Of a stretch of 64,000 bases of DNA, positions 46,301-59,098 are shown one piece after another. The stretch lies in assembly GCA_024180945.1 (NCBI GenBank), contig JAKSGN010000016.1:496001-560000 (forward strand). Reading direction: 5' to 3'. The position numbers were made by a program, and so were the translations under genes. Every line of letters starts with the position of its first letter. The first letter of the stretch is position 1. The stretch is from Macrophomina tecta. Taxonomy: Eukaryota; Ascomycota; Dothideomycetes; Botryosphaeriales; Botryosphaeriaceae. Below the pieces are notes generated by a model that worked only from the letters and a program-made list of their open reading frames with translations, searched no databases and was not told the origin of the DNA.

Positions 46301-47340
46301 TTATCTTTTTTAAAGGAAGTTAGATAGTTCTTATTCTTTAGTCTTTTTTATTAGGCCCTAGCTAGTGCTCTCTATTACACTGCCGGTAAGGGTTAAATAT
46401 ATATAAGGTAGGCCTAATATCCCTAGTATTATATACGCCGAAATACCTCTCTTAAGATTATCTAGACGTCTACTAAAGGTTCTAGAGCTACTAATTACTT
46501 CCGCGAAGCCTTACTCTTAGCCTTATACTTTCTCCGCGTAGTTCTTCATGATAAGTATTATATCTAAATTTCGGAAATACTTAACTTAGTAGGGCTTACT
46601 CCGCTTAAGACGTTATATTTTACCGAGAAGGCGGCGTTTTATATGCTATAGTTCTAGTCTTATCTTAGGCTTTTCTTAAGGTTGCTGTTAATACTACTAT
46701 TGCTAGGCTTTACGCTATTATTTAAGTCTTGCATTTCTTTTAATAATTTAAGGATATCGTTTCGCTTAGTAGGGCTTATTCCTGCGATAGAATTATATTT
46801 TACTAAGAAGGCTTTATCTTCTATATCGTAGTTCTAGTTCTAACTTATACTACTATTAGAGTTATCTATATAGCTATTATTCTTAGGCCTTACGCTAGCT
46901 ACTTTTCGATTCGTAATAGATAAGAGTCGCTATAGGGTATTTATTAATCTATTTTCTATACGTAGACTAAATTTTTGTAGAAGGTTATTAATCTTTTTTT
47001 AGAAGACTATTTTATCTTCTTCGCTAAAGTTAAAGATAGGTTTCTATATTTAGATCTAGGGTATATCTAGGATAATATTATACCCGGGGATTCGTTAGAT
47101 ATCGAGGAAAATCTATTTTTAATAGTTTTTAATTTAGAGGATTACTTTCTCTATTTTTATCTTTACCTAGCCTTCTTCGTAGACTAAGCTTTTACTATTA
47201 AATTTGCTAAGTAGATATAGCTCTTTCTTCTTTTAGTATAGAATCTTACGTTATTCTATAAATTTATTATATATAAAGTTTCTGCTCGATTCTATATCGA
47301 TTAGTATCGAGCTAGGACGTCCGTTAAGCGTTTCTTTTAT
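43335..47340 (-). pseudogene. Gypsy-C pol
   Basis: Minus strand. Protease near 47330-47250 (LIDIESSRNF). RT about 46000-45350 with intact YLDD near 45640. RNase H near 45200-44990. Integrase; its C-terminal module is the open stretch 43734-43504 (GDKVYLL, KLDFKKISLFEI; equivalent to the Gypsy-A GPF/Y region). Chromodomain near 43450-43340. Limits approximate; RIP-type stops elsewhere. Confidence 0.85.
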
Positions 47341-49330
47341 TTTAAATTATCTCTAAAGATTTAGTCTAGTAAGAATTTCCGTATTCGGTATACGTAATAC
47401 TATATAAAGGGACCTAGACTATAGCCCCTAGGTTAATTCTAATATTGTAGGGCTATCTAGTTTTTTAGCTTTAAATAGCTATAGACTTTACTATATATAT
47501 AGTCTTTCTATTCGTTAACTTAAAGGTATACTTACTCCTAGTTAGTCTATTTATTAGTATATAACTATTTCCGCTAGTAAACTATATCCTTCCGTACCTA
47601 GTATTGAAAAGTTAGTATATTAAGTTTCTCACTCGATATCTACTAAAGTATGTGATTCTAGATAGTTACCGTACTATATTAATAAAGAATCTATGCTAAT
47701 TCTTAGAGAAAGTCGTAGTCCGCTTACTATTAAGTAGTTATTTCTTAATAATAAAGCGTTATAAGTACGGTTTTCTTAGTAATAATAAGTTCGTATTTTT
47801 TCCTATTTTACTTAATTCGGGTTTCTTAGAGGGTTTCTTAGCGCTATATCTATAGTACTATAAGGGCTAACCCTCTCTCGTAGAAAATCTAAATTATCTA
47901 GGCGAGTTAATCGTTCTCATTCGTTATTTCTACGCTAATTCTATACTTAGCTGTAAGACGCTCGAGTTTCGAAAGAGTTATAGAATCCGGTATAGCTTCT
48001 ACTTCGCTATTTATTAAGTCGTATAGTTCTCTAGTCTCGTTATTTATAAGCTCCTCGTCTAAGAGAAAGCTATTAATAATATCGTTAGTCTTAATAACTT
48101 CTTCGTTTCTAGTTATTATACTAAATTATCGCGGTTCGTAGAAATACTATTCCGATATATCTTTACTACTTCGATGTATTTAGTAGTCGTTATCGTAGTA
48201 GGCCGTCTAGTATAGTATATTATAACTATTTTAGCGAGATATAACTAATACTTCGCGCTAAGCGCTTAAGGTCTACTTTTCTTCTTTCTTATTATAAGGG
48301 TTCTATAGGCACTTAGAAGAGAAGTACTTATTACTTTCGTAGATAATATAGAGTTAATTCTTATAGCGCTATTTCTACTTATCTATTTAGTTTAGATTAG
48401 GTTCTTTAGGCTTCTTATTATTGTTTCGACTATTATTATTACCCTTCTTAGAATTCTATCGGTTAGTCGTATTAAGGGCTATAGCGTCTTTATCTTCGAG
48501 GGTTATTCTTTCTCGGCGAGGTTTCGAGGTATTAGCTTATCGAGAACCTATCTTCTATTCGTATATATAATTATTAATCTAAGACGTAAGGTCTACTATC
48601 TTCTAAAAGATAGTCGAGTATTTATAGGTAATTATATTCTTCTTAACTTCTTCCTTTAGGCCTTTATAGAAGAGGTTGCGGAAAGTCTCGTCTAACTATT
48701 TAAGGTAGGCTATAAGCTATTAAAACTTAGTTGCGTAGATAGCTATAGATTCTAGTTATTTAATAGTTATAATATTGTTAGAGGCTTTACGAACTTTATC
48801 TTAATCGTTAAAGATAGCCCTAAGGTTATCTATAAATCCCGTATAGATACCGAAGATTTTTTTAGTCTTTTCTCGACTCTTCTTAAGAGAGTGTTTATTA
48901 GCTAGGTAGTCGCGAAGGTATAGTTCTATCTATATCTCCGCCATTTCTCTAAGGTAGGTTAATATAAAGAGTACTTCTTCGGCGTTGCTATCGAATTACG
49001 CTTAATTAAACTAGAGGTAACGTTATATCTAGAGTAGAAAAGATTAGAGCTTCTTTTTATTTCTATCGCACTTCTCGAGTGCCGCTACTTTAACCTTAGT
49101 AGCGCTCCGCTTTATTATATACTTGAATAGTCGAGTATTCTAAGTCTTTAGCTTCTCGATAAGCTGTAAGAGCTTAGCTCTAGTAGGCTTTATTTGCTAT
49201 GCGGGCTAAGCTGGCCCCTAGGTACTCTAAACGTAACCCTTAGCCGGGTTAACCTCTATCTAAGATCCTAGTGCTATTGCTGTTTTCTAAACTTATTAGG
49301 GGGTAATATCTTACCCGATAAGATTTAATC
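47340..49330 (-). pseudogene. Gypsy-C gag (approximate limits)
   Basis: A zinc-knuckle-spaced segment near 48360-48310 reads Tyr-Ile-Ile-Tyr-Glu..Tyr-Phe-Ser-Ser-Lys-Cys: CX2CX4HX4C with Cys/His changed to Tyr by RIP. Gag-domain traces run upstream to about 49150. Start codon not located. Confidence 0.6.
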
Positions 49331-49368
49331 TTAGAGCCTTCCTCTCCTTGTAAGGATAGTAGTTAAAG

Positions 49369-49823
49369 TATAACGAGCGGGCCTCTACCTCTAAGAATCT
49401 AAATACTAGAGAGGAAGAAAACCTATTAAGGGGGTTTCCTTAAGTAGGTATAAAAAAAGGGTAAGAGTAAGTTAAATACGTAATAAGACTAAGTACTGTG
49501 TACGAAGGCCGTATTACTAATAGAGTCTAAATTCTATTATTAAAGTTAATTATGAAGGTTAAAGCTATCTAAGGAGTATAGTTTATATATAGGTAGAAAA
49601 GTATATATAATCTAGTATTTATAAAGTTTATCTCTATAGGTAATCTAAACTATTTAAACTAGTATTAGAGAGTTTATTCTGCTAAGCCCTTATAAACTAA
49701 TAAACTAGTAGGGTATTACGTAACCCCCGTCTTTTTCTAGTAGACCTTTTTCGGTGCTTATCTGCGCCCCGCTTATTTCTTTTTTCTATCTATCCTAGGC
49801 CCTGTAAAGGCTGTGCCGTAACA
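49369..49823 (-). repeat. 5' LTR of Gypsy-C (455 bp)
   Basis: Less RIP-altered than the 3' LTR (keeps gccgtaaca). Confidence 0.92.
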
Positions 49824-52218
49824 CATAGATGCTTAGGTAGGTTAGTACTAACCCGTAAGAATCTTACTTTAATAATAATTAAGTACCCTAAACACTCTAA
49901 TATACTATTTTACTAAGGGGTATATAGAGCTAATACCTTATAGGTAATTCCGTGTTATTTAAGCTACTACTTAAAGGCTTATATAAGCGATACTTCTCTA
50001 TCTAATCTAAGAAAGGCTACTAATTTGCTAAATCTTATCTTAATTATTTAAATAATATTAAGAAGGTACTAAGTACACTTATTTTTAGTTATATAAGTAA
50101 CCGTAAAAGTAAATTTAGTATAAGCATATTTAAAATATATAATCTATTAGTAGCCGTTGTTAGCTCGTGTTATATATATTAAGTTAAATAAGACTTAAAA
50201 GAATACTTCTTCTAATAATTCCTCTAGTTATATAGATCGAGAGATCTACTAGTATACCTTAGTATGAGCGTATACGTTATAGTAATTAGGTAGCTACTAA
50301 TTAATAATTATAGCTTCTTATACCGCTTATAGTAAGGCTTAAATAGCTCTTCTGCCCGCATACGTAAAGATTTTATACTATTGTATAGCTAGTAACGAGT
50401 GATTAGTAATGTATAATACTATAGCTAGTAGATTATCTACTTTCTTATATTCTATAAAGAAGTAGTTTTAAGCGAAGGTTAGATAGGCTATAATAAAATC
50501 CTTTAAATAGAGGTATATACGTTCTATATCTAACTTAATTCCCTTTTCTCTTGCCTTAGTAATAGAGATGAGGTTTACTATAAACGAGAATATATAGGCC
50601 ACATCTATAAGCTTAATAGTGCGTGGGCCCTTATAGTTAGTGGTGTATACTAGTACCTTACTAAATAACTCGATCTTAACCGTGAAGTTTTCTAATATAA
50701 TATAGTTATCTAGCCCTACATCTCTTGTTTTGGTGTAGCGACTCTTTATATACTAATTATAGATATAGTGTGTTGTGCTAGTATCGGCGATCTATAAGAG
50801 ATTAAGAGTTATAGGCCTTAAAATACGTTATATACTAAATAATAAGGTAACTACTACTAGAAAGAATAATATTTTCTTTTCTTCTTTATCTAATTTTAGC
50901 TTTTATTTCTTTTAAGGAGTGTTGTTCTGCTTTTTCTAGCCTTAGCCTTGATTTTAGCTATTTTTAAATCGTTTAATAGAGCGTTTAACTCTTTTCTTAA
51001 TCTATAGATCCTCGAGTATCTTATTAACCTTATCTTAAACCTCTTAGTTTAGTATCTAATCTACTGGTCTAGTCTTTAGATTATAGTATCTATATTTATC
51101 GTAGAAGTAATTCTCGCTATATAAGTAGGTAGGTAGCTTTCTTTTCTACTTCTTATTTCTTAGTAAAGCGATAAAGGCTACTTTAGTAGCCTTTAGATTC
51201 TTAGCCGTATTTTAGTATAAGTAGTTTTAGTAGTCGATAATTATTTTATAAAGCGACCTATTAAGCTCGTTGTACTAAAGCTTAATTTTATAGGCTAAGG
51301 CCTAGTAGGCATTAAGAGGGGTAAGCGCCTTAAAAAAGGCGACCTTTTCTTAATTATCTATAACCTCTAGAAGTTCGAGCTCTTCTACCTTAAATAAAGT
51401 CTCTTTCTATTATAAGAGCTATTTATTAATATTCTAACTACTTAGAGGCTTCTTAAGCTAGCGAAGCTTATTAATAATAAGCTCTTCTTAAGTTTCCCTT
51501 ATTAGCTAGAGCCGCGCCTTAAGTACTATAAGCTAAGAATAGGGATGCGAATCGCCTTTAAGCTTCTTTAGAATTAGAAGTAGTAGTAGGCTTACTAAGT
51601 TCTTAATAATCGTTAATAGATCGTTAATTTTCTTTTTTAGCTTCTTCTATTTAGCTAGGTCTCTTTTATAAGCCCTAATTTATATTTTATAGCGCTCCTA
51701 GGCTCTTTATTAGTTTAGATTAGAGACTAGTAGCTCTGGAATCTTAGCTAGCTCGCTTAGTTAAGAAGGCTTTAATAGCTTTAATAGGTTAATATAGTCG
51801 AATATCTTATATTTCTTAGCTTATAATTAAATAATAAAGTACTATTTATTTTAATTATTAGCTATCTTTAAGACAACGATAGGTTTAGAAGATATTATAG
51901 TATAGTATTATATTACGTCGTGTTGTGTACTAAAGAAGGCATAGGTAAGTTACTAAAGTAGATAGTAGGTATAAGGCTAATAAATAAGCCATTTACTTAA
52001 AAGTATTACTCTAAGGCGGTGGAAAAATGCTACGCTTTAGATAATAAAAAGGCGTATTATAGGAGGCAACTAAAGTCCTCTATTATAGAATATATATAAT
52101 AAAAGAATACTAAGGATAAATATCCGGATGCTACGGAACGCTCGGAATAGTATAATAAGATACTAGAGAGAATAGCTTAGAATATAAAAGGTATCTAAGA
52201 CGCACCTAGGCTTATAAC
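49824..52218 (-). pseudogene. Copia-E: leader, gag and 5' part of pol
   Basis: Follows the shared LTR. The primer site gttataagcctagg lies at 52218-52205. Gag begins near 51890 with SSKPIVVLK, matching Copia-D (KPIIVLK) and Copia-1. Protease and integrase traces follow down to 49824, where Gypsy-C inserted; RT continues at 41982. Dense RIP-type stops, no open frame. Confidence 0.72.
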
Positions 52219-52434
52219 TATTAGAATAAGTAGTGTGACGGCTTAATTAATAATAAAAGAATTAATTAGAATAAGTAGTATCTCTAGTAGAGGAAGGCCG
52301 TATGGGCTTTTCTTATACTTATTCTATCTACTAGAGTAAAATAAGTATGTAACTTACTTACCTACTAAAATAGGTGTGTAATAAGTATAAGATATAACTA
52401 AATCTAAAATACTACTAAATTAAATATTCTAATA
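52219..52434 (-). repeat. Copia LTR (216 bp) shared by Copia-D (3') and Copia-E (5')
   Basis: On its high side lies the polypurine tract of Copia-D (minus: tgaagggggta), on its low side the primer site of Copia-E. One LTR thus serves two head-to-tail elements, a product of unequal LTR recombination or tandem integration. Confidence 0.85.
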
Positions 52435-53080
52435 TACCCCCTTCACATATTGCCTAAAAGGGAAGTGCATAATAAAATAAAGGTAGGGGTAAAATAAGTA
52501 TTAAACTCGTTATATATAAAAATTTAAAAAGAAAAAATACGTGGTAGTACTTAGAATTAAACTCGGAATCTTTTAGCCTATCTATATTAAGAATTAAACT
52601 TAGAACCTTAGTTCTAATATAATTAGTGCTTTACCTAATACACCACTCGGTCACGTGAGTGGGTATATAAGATTAAAAAGCGAAAATCTTTCTATCTAAA
52701 GTAACTAAGCTAACTACTATTATTTGCACTACGTATAGCTATATTTAGGCTAATCACCTATTAGATACTAGCGATTATGGGATTGGGTATATCTAAGTAG
52801 TAAATTAAAGGCCCTTCTACTAGGTAACTAGTAGTTGGGAAGAGGGTTATCCGATATCGACTAGATTTCTAAGCCGGTGGACGTAATACTCTAGCTAGGT
52901 AAATCTATAGGGCGTACTAAGCCTAGCTACTAACGTGGCTTATTAGTCTTAGTATTATTCTATAGTATAGCCTAGCTAGGGCCGGCCTTCTTAGGAGTTA
53001 GTTAATCTGCTTCTTTTTCTAGTTCTTTCTTTCTTATAAGAATAACTAGGGAAGAGGGTTATACCTCTATAAAAGTAATA
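52435..53080 (-). other. Copia-D 3' non-coding region
   Basis: No ORF. Begins (low side) with the polypurine tract 52435-52446 and contains a tRNA-like segment (52542-52654). 52700-53080 shows nothing recognisable. Confidence 0.55.
52542..52654 (-). ncRNA. tRNA-derived (SINE-like) sequence, RIP-altered
   Basis: Minus strand from GTGACCGAGTGG: a D-arm-like segment gtgtattaggtaaagcac, an anticodon-arm-like segment with loop atattag, a 5-nt variable loop, and a T-arm ctaag-tttaatt-cttaa. The B-box match agtttaattct equals GGTTCGA-TCC after C to T and G to A only. A second agtttaattct follows 40 nt on, then T-runs. The acceptor stem pairs poorly, so this is a relic or SINE, not a working tRNA gene. 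Confidence 0.45.
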
Positions 53081-56000
53081 ATACCGTTTACTAAAATCGA
53101 CTTGGGCTGTTACTTAAAGAGAGGTGTAAGGCTAATTTAGTTAATGAACTAATAGTATTTCTAATGTAGTAAGGCTTTAGTTAAGCTGTCTATAAGTATA
53201 ACGGCCGTAGGCGTCTAGCGAAGGCGAACGTTACCTATCTAAGCCTCTTAGTATAGCTAGTAGTAATAAATATCTATGTAACGTAGCTTAGTATTTAGCT
53301 TATCTATCTTCTTCTTTATAAGGCGAAGTGTTTGCGTATTATCGCACTAAACCTTAATCTCGTATTCTAGATTAAACTAAATACCCCTAAATAGACGCTT
53401 TTACTAGAAGTACTACTTAGCTACCTTAAATAAAGTGAGTAGCTCTACTTCCGTAGTTAAGGTAGTAATAGTTAGTTATTTAACCGCTTTCTAGTCTACT
53501 AGCGCACCGTATATTATAATAATTAATTCTTAGTAACTGCGGCGTGTATCTAAATTATTTACGTACGCTGTATTATTACTAATAGTAAAGATATTAGCCT
53601 AGTTCTTCTAGAATCCTTAATAGTATAAGGTGAGGTTCTTAGTCCCTACTAGATATTTAAGGAGATATTATACTAGCTCTAAGTAGCGAGCTAAGGGGTT
53701 AGTAAGATAGACTAATAGTACTAAATAGGCGTAGAGTATATCTATACGTATACTTATAGCTATAAACTAAGCTAAGCCTATCTTACTTTAATATATATAG
53801 ATATCTTATATACTTATATACGTACCTTAATTCGATTCTAGTACTTTATCTAATAGAAGAGGTATAGCTAGTATATAAGTCTCTTTAACGCTATACCGTG
53901 TAATAAGGCCGTTAATATATAACTTCTATAAGAGTTATAAGAGCTGTTACTTACGATCCTATACTATTTATAAGGCTAAGAACTATTAAGCCTTATCTAT
54001 TATTTATATCTCGTAGTACTAGAATAAGTTCTTCTAAAATACGTTAGTGTACTGCTTATTACGCTTGTGGTAGGCTATAATTATATTATCTATGAAGAAG
54101 AAGACAAATAAGTAGTTATTTATATAGAGGTATAGTACGTCTAGAACTGATTTTAATCTAAGCTCTTATAGTATCTAGTAGAAGTAGTTTTACTATAACG
54201 CTAGTAATTCTTTTAAGCTATATAATGCTCGGAGTAGGAGTAGTATTTAGCTAGTAGAAAGGTTTATTTCTTTAGGCAGTCGATAGAATATCTTCTCTTA
54301 AAGAGATATATATAGAAATACGTTAATAACGTCGTACTAATATGTCTCTAAATCGAACGTATAGATAATTACTATTAGTGCTTAAAAGATTCAAAAGGCT
54401 AGGATAGCTACGTACGTGTTTTATTAGGTGCTTTATAAGTCTTTTCTTATATAGATACGAGCTTTGACTTTTATAAGCCAATCGTATTTGTTAAATTTAT
54501 ATTTAAATACCTAAGTAAGTAGAATAATCTCTTTTTAAAGACTTTACGCTTCTTTCGCTTATACTATCTTCTATACCCCCTTATCCTAGACTTCCTAAAG
54601 CTCTATTTAAATAGCTTTTAGTAGGTGGGGTTTTATTAGGTGTTTAAAGATTTTATAGTAAAATCGTAGCTTAGGGGGTAGTTAATCTTTATAGATTCGT
54701 AGGAGCTCGGTTTAGTAATACTTTATAGCACGTGTTCGTGGCTCGTTTAGAATAGTTATAAAGGACGAGTATAGCTTCTAATAACTAAATATATTATCCT
54801 ATATTAGCGTAATATATATATTATGGCGCTGGTGGCATGTCTTTAATCCTTGGATAATTAGGCTCGTATTAATATTAGCTAATATATTATGGCCTCTAGG
54901 TATATAGTTGCTAATGGCAGCACCTAGATTAGGCTTAGTTTTATACTAAACTAGTAAAAGGGGTCTAAGCCTCTAAGTTTACTACTATTCTTTACTCCCT
55001 AATTCTTAAGAGAATAACTAAGGCGAATTTAGTACTTAGACTCAAATACTACTTGCTAATAATAATAGGCTTAGTAGATAATCGGCCTATATAGGTATGA
55101 ATTCCTTTTAGGGACTTTTTACTTAATTCGATATAGATTCCCGGCTTATATTGTTAGTAGACGTTTCTAGTTCCTTGTTTAAGTAGATAATGTCCTCCTT
55201 ATTAAGTATAATATGCGGTATAACCGATTCTAGCTCGTTATCTTATTACTAAGTCGTTAGTAGCTTATCTAAGTCCTCTAGTAAGAACTTACTAGATTCG
55301 TTAAACGTAATGTCTCTTAATCATATAATATAATTCTTTAGTAGATACTAAATATCTAACTAAGACTCGCTCGTTTAGCTTATATAAGCATAAAATCGTC
55401 TTAAGTAGTAAGTAGGCTTTATAGCTATATACTCGTAGGTAAGCCACCTTAGGCTACTTTTTATAGACTAACTCGAATAGAGTCTTCTACTAGTGCCGCT
55501 TTATTAGGGTTCTATTATAAATGTAGGTGGCTGCCTTAATTATTTTAGGCTAAAGGCCTTTAGGTAGGTTAGTACTAATGTGTAGAGTGCGTACTTTAAC
55601 TATAATAGAGTGTCCTAAACGTTCTAAAGCTTTATTTTACTAAGGTATATAGGGAGCTAATATCTTATAGGTAATTCTCTATTGCTTAAGCTATTGCTTA
55701 AACGTATACGTAAGTAATACTTCTCTATCTAATCTTAGAAACGCCACCGTCTTTCTAAATCGAGACTTAATTATTTAAATAATATTAAGGAGGTGCTAGA
55801 TGCACTTATCCTTAGTAACGTACGTAACCGTAATAGTAAACTTAGTAGATATATATTATATATATATTATCTACTAATTGCTCTTATTAGCTCGTATTAT
55901 TTATATTAAATTAAATAAAATTCGAAAGAAGGCCTTTATAGATAATTCTTCTAGCTCTATAGCTCGAGAAATCTATTAATAGGCCTTTATATAAGCGTAT

Positions 56001-57960
56001 ATATTATAGTACTTAGGTAGCTTCTAATCTATAATAGCCGCTCCTTAAACTGCCTTAGGTATCGCATTAATAACATTTTAGCCTATATAAGTAAATATAT
56101 TATACTACTAAGTAGCTAGTAATAATCGGATAATAAGGTTTAAGTTAATCTTTAGATTATTTAACCCCTTATTATACTCTATAAAGAAGTAGTTATATTT
56201 AAGAGTTAGGTTCGCTATAATAATATTCTTCTTATAGAGGTATAAATAGTCTATATCTAACTAAATGCCCTTATTCCTTGCCTTAGTAACGAAGACGAGG
56301 TTGGCCTTAAATAATAGTATGTAGGCCACGTCTAGTAGGGTAATAACGCGGTCCCCTTATTAGTTAGTTGCGTTAATAGTTACTTCTCTAAATGCTTTAA
56401 TTAGTATAGTTAAATTTCTAGCTATAATATAATTATCTAGACTCGTATTCCTAGTTTTCTTAAACTGTTTCTGTATGAATCGATTGTAGATGTAGTGCGT
56501 AGAGCCCGTATTAGTAATCTATAAAAGCTTAAGCGTAGTAGGTTTAGCAATGTATTGCGTGCTAAAAGCTAAGGCTACTACAGCTAGAAACGATAAAGAA
56601 TTACTATTATTCGAATTGTTTATTAATTACTAATCTTGCGAATTCTTTTATGGTTTCTAAGGGGTATTTTCTTATTTATGCTTAAAACGGTTAAGCGAAC
56701 GCTATACCTAATACTTAGTTAAGGAGTTCTCTAGGCTCTTCTTAATCTTAGCCTAAAGCTTCTTATTAGATATCTAATTAGTTAGTCTAATTACTGCATT
56801 ATAATACGCGTATTAGTTATACTAGTAATTCTTTTTATACGTATATTTAGAAGGGCCTCGTTCCTACTTTTAATTACGTAGCGTGGCCGTAAAGGCTGCT
56901 TTTATAATCTTTGGATTTTCGGCTATATTTTAACATTAGTAGTTGTAGTACTTAATAATAAGATTAGCTAGTAGCTTAGTAAGCTTACTATTCTAAAACC
57001 TAATCTTATAGTTAGTAGCCTACTAAGTATTAAAAAACGAAAGTATTTTTAGAAAGCTCTTCTTACCTTAGTTTTTAGAAATATTAGGTAGGTCGAGTAA
57101 TTCTGCCTTAAATAGCATTTTCTTCTATTAATCTAGCTACTTAGTAATATTCTAGCTACTAGGTAATTTCTTAAGCTACTTTAGCTAATTAATTACGAAG
57201 TCTTCTTAAGTCTTCTATATAGGCTAAAGCCGTGCTTTAAGCGTAGATAGCTAAGAATAAGGGTATAGATTATTTCTTAGTTTTCGAAGAATCGGTTAGA
57301 GAGAGGAGCTAATAGAGTCTAGAATAATTATTAATAGGTTATTAATTTCTTTTTCTAGCTTTTTATATTCTCGAAGCTCTTATTTATAGTTCTTACGTTA
57401 TAGCTTATAATGCTCTTATACTTATATAGAGTCGTTTTCTAGTTCCGTAGGGCTACGTAGCTTAATTAGCTAGATTAGCTTCTCTATAAGGTTCGGATTA
57501 ATATAGTTAAAGATTTTTCCCTGCTTCGCTTAGGCTTAGATAGTAAAATACTACTTATCCTAGTTATCGGACGACTTAAGGACGATAATAGGCTTTAATA
57601 AGGCTATAGTTACTAGTAGTAACTAGTAGTTGCTTATCGGATAATCGGGCCGAGTCTCGTAGCCGTAGGTAACTTAGAGGTAGCACTAGTATATAGTAAA
57701 ACTCGCTAAATAGCTAGTATATCTACTAGGAACGCTATATCTAGAAAGGGCTGCTAAAATAGACACTTAGTAATAGTTTAGATAACTATTATAAAAATAA
57801 TAAATAAGGGAGGCACTTGGCTCCGCTTATAACTATATAGTAAAAGAATGCTAAGCGAGATGTCTAAATACTACGGAACGCTTAAATATAGTATAAAGAG
57901 ATGCTTTTAGAGAATAGCTTAGATTATAAAAGGTACCTAAGATGCACCCGGGCTTATAAC
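53080..57960 (-). pseudogene. Copia-D gag-pol
   Basis: Primer site gttataagcccggg at 57960-57947. Gag near 57610 (KPIIVLKSSDN). Integrase through the 56 kb region. RT has ATLAFR-type and YVDD-equivalent FFFIDNI near 54090. RNase H: SNNTAYVNN near 53570 (expected Asp as Asn), TTEVELLTL near 53440, C-terminal SLTKAL near 53170. Nearly full length (about 5.9 kb with LTRs), with RIP-type stops throughout. Confidence 0.82.
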
Positions 57961-58174
57961 TATTAGAAAATAACTAATTAGCAGCCTTAATTTAACTAAT
58001 AAAGATAAGTTCCTATAGATTTAGTATATCTAGTAGAGGGAGGCCGTATAGGCTTCTCTTATACCTATTCTATCTACTAGGATAAAACGGGTATGTAACT
58101 TACTTATCTACTAAGATAGGTATATAACGAGTATAAGATATAACTAAATCTAAAATACTACTAAATTAAATATT
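57961..58174 (-). repeat. 5' LTR of Copia-D, cut by Gypsy-A#4
   Basis: Matches 52219-52434; its last six bases (ctaata) are displaced by the Gypsy-A#4 insertion after atatt (58170-58174). Confidence 0.87.
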
Positions 58175-59098
58175 TGTTATGAACCCTAGAGGGGCAAGGG
58201 CCTTATAACCCCACGGATAGAAAGTCCGCACGGGAAAAGGCACCGCAGGGGCTAAGAACCTATAAAAATAGTAGAGCCGCAACGCCGGCGCGCCCGCACG
58301 GGAAAAACGGCCTCGAGGAAGAATAGCGCGTACGGGTCTAGATAAGGTAGTAGCGAAAGCCCGTATGGAAACGACGCCTATACGGCATAGTAAGACTATA
58401 GGAACACCGACTAGGTTAAACTCCTATAGGGGAAGAATGTCCCTAAGGAAAGAATTATAAATCCCGGAAACTAGCTTTAGGCTAAGAGAAATAAATAGAA
58501 GAAAGTTAGATAACTTATACGATCTAAGAAATAATAGTCTAGTGGTATAATACTTTCTTAACTGATATAGAAGTCGGATTCTAGGAAATGGGCTTTAGTA
58601 CCTAAGTTATGTAGGACCTATAGAGCCTACCTAGATTAACCTAATCTAAGATTAATAATCTAATATCTTTAATCTAGCTACTTTAATCTAGCTATATTAA
58701 TCTAGATTGCTATAACTTTTCTATAGTATATAGATATACTCCTTAGATAGTACTTTAACCTTTATAGTTAACTTAAAGTTCTAATATAATACTATTAAAG
58801 GTAATAAGCCTAACGCGTACCGCGTACTAATATATTACGTAATTACTATTCTTATTCTAATTCTTTACCCTTCTTTTATTCTTTAAGGTAAACCCTTTAG
58901 CTATCTAACCTTACTAGGCGATTCTAAAGCCTAGTAGAAGAGGCTGCCGTTATACTTTAACTACTATTCTTATAAGAGAAGGCAGTTCTGAGGAAAGAAA
59001 TACTTAATAATAAGATAGTATTACCCGATACTTAACGCTAACTAAGCAACACAATAAATAACGTTAATATAAATAATAACGGTCTTCTATAACTAACT

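Larger units (their letters stand above)
41983..49823 (-). mobile_element. Gypsy-C, complete 7.84-kb Ty3/gypsy element with TSD
   Basis: LTRs 41983-42437 (3') and 49369-49823 (5'), 455 bp each. Duplication tatag (41978-41982) / catag (49824-49828), one C to T apart. Leader starts ctttaactactatcctta, close to Gypsy-A. Polypurine tract aaaggggggatag (minus, 42450-42438). Gag, pol and an antisense ORF are all present but RIP-damaged. It inserted into Copia-E pol. Confidence 0.92.
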
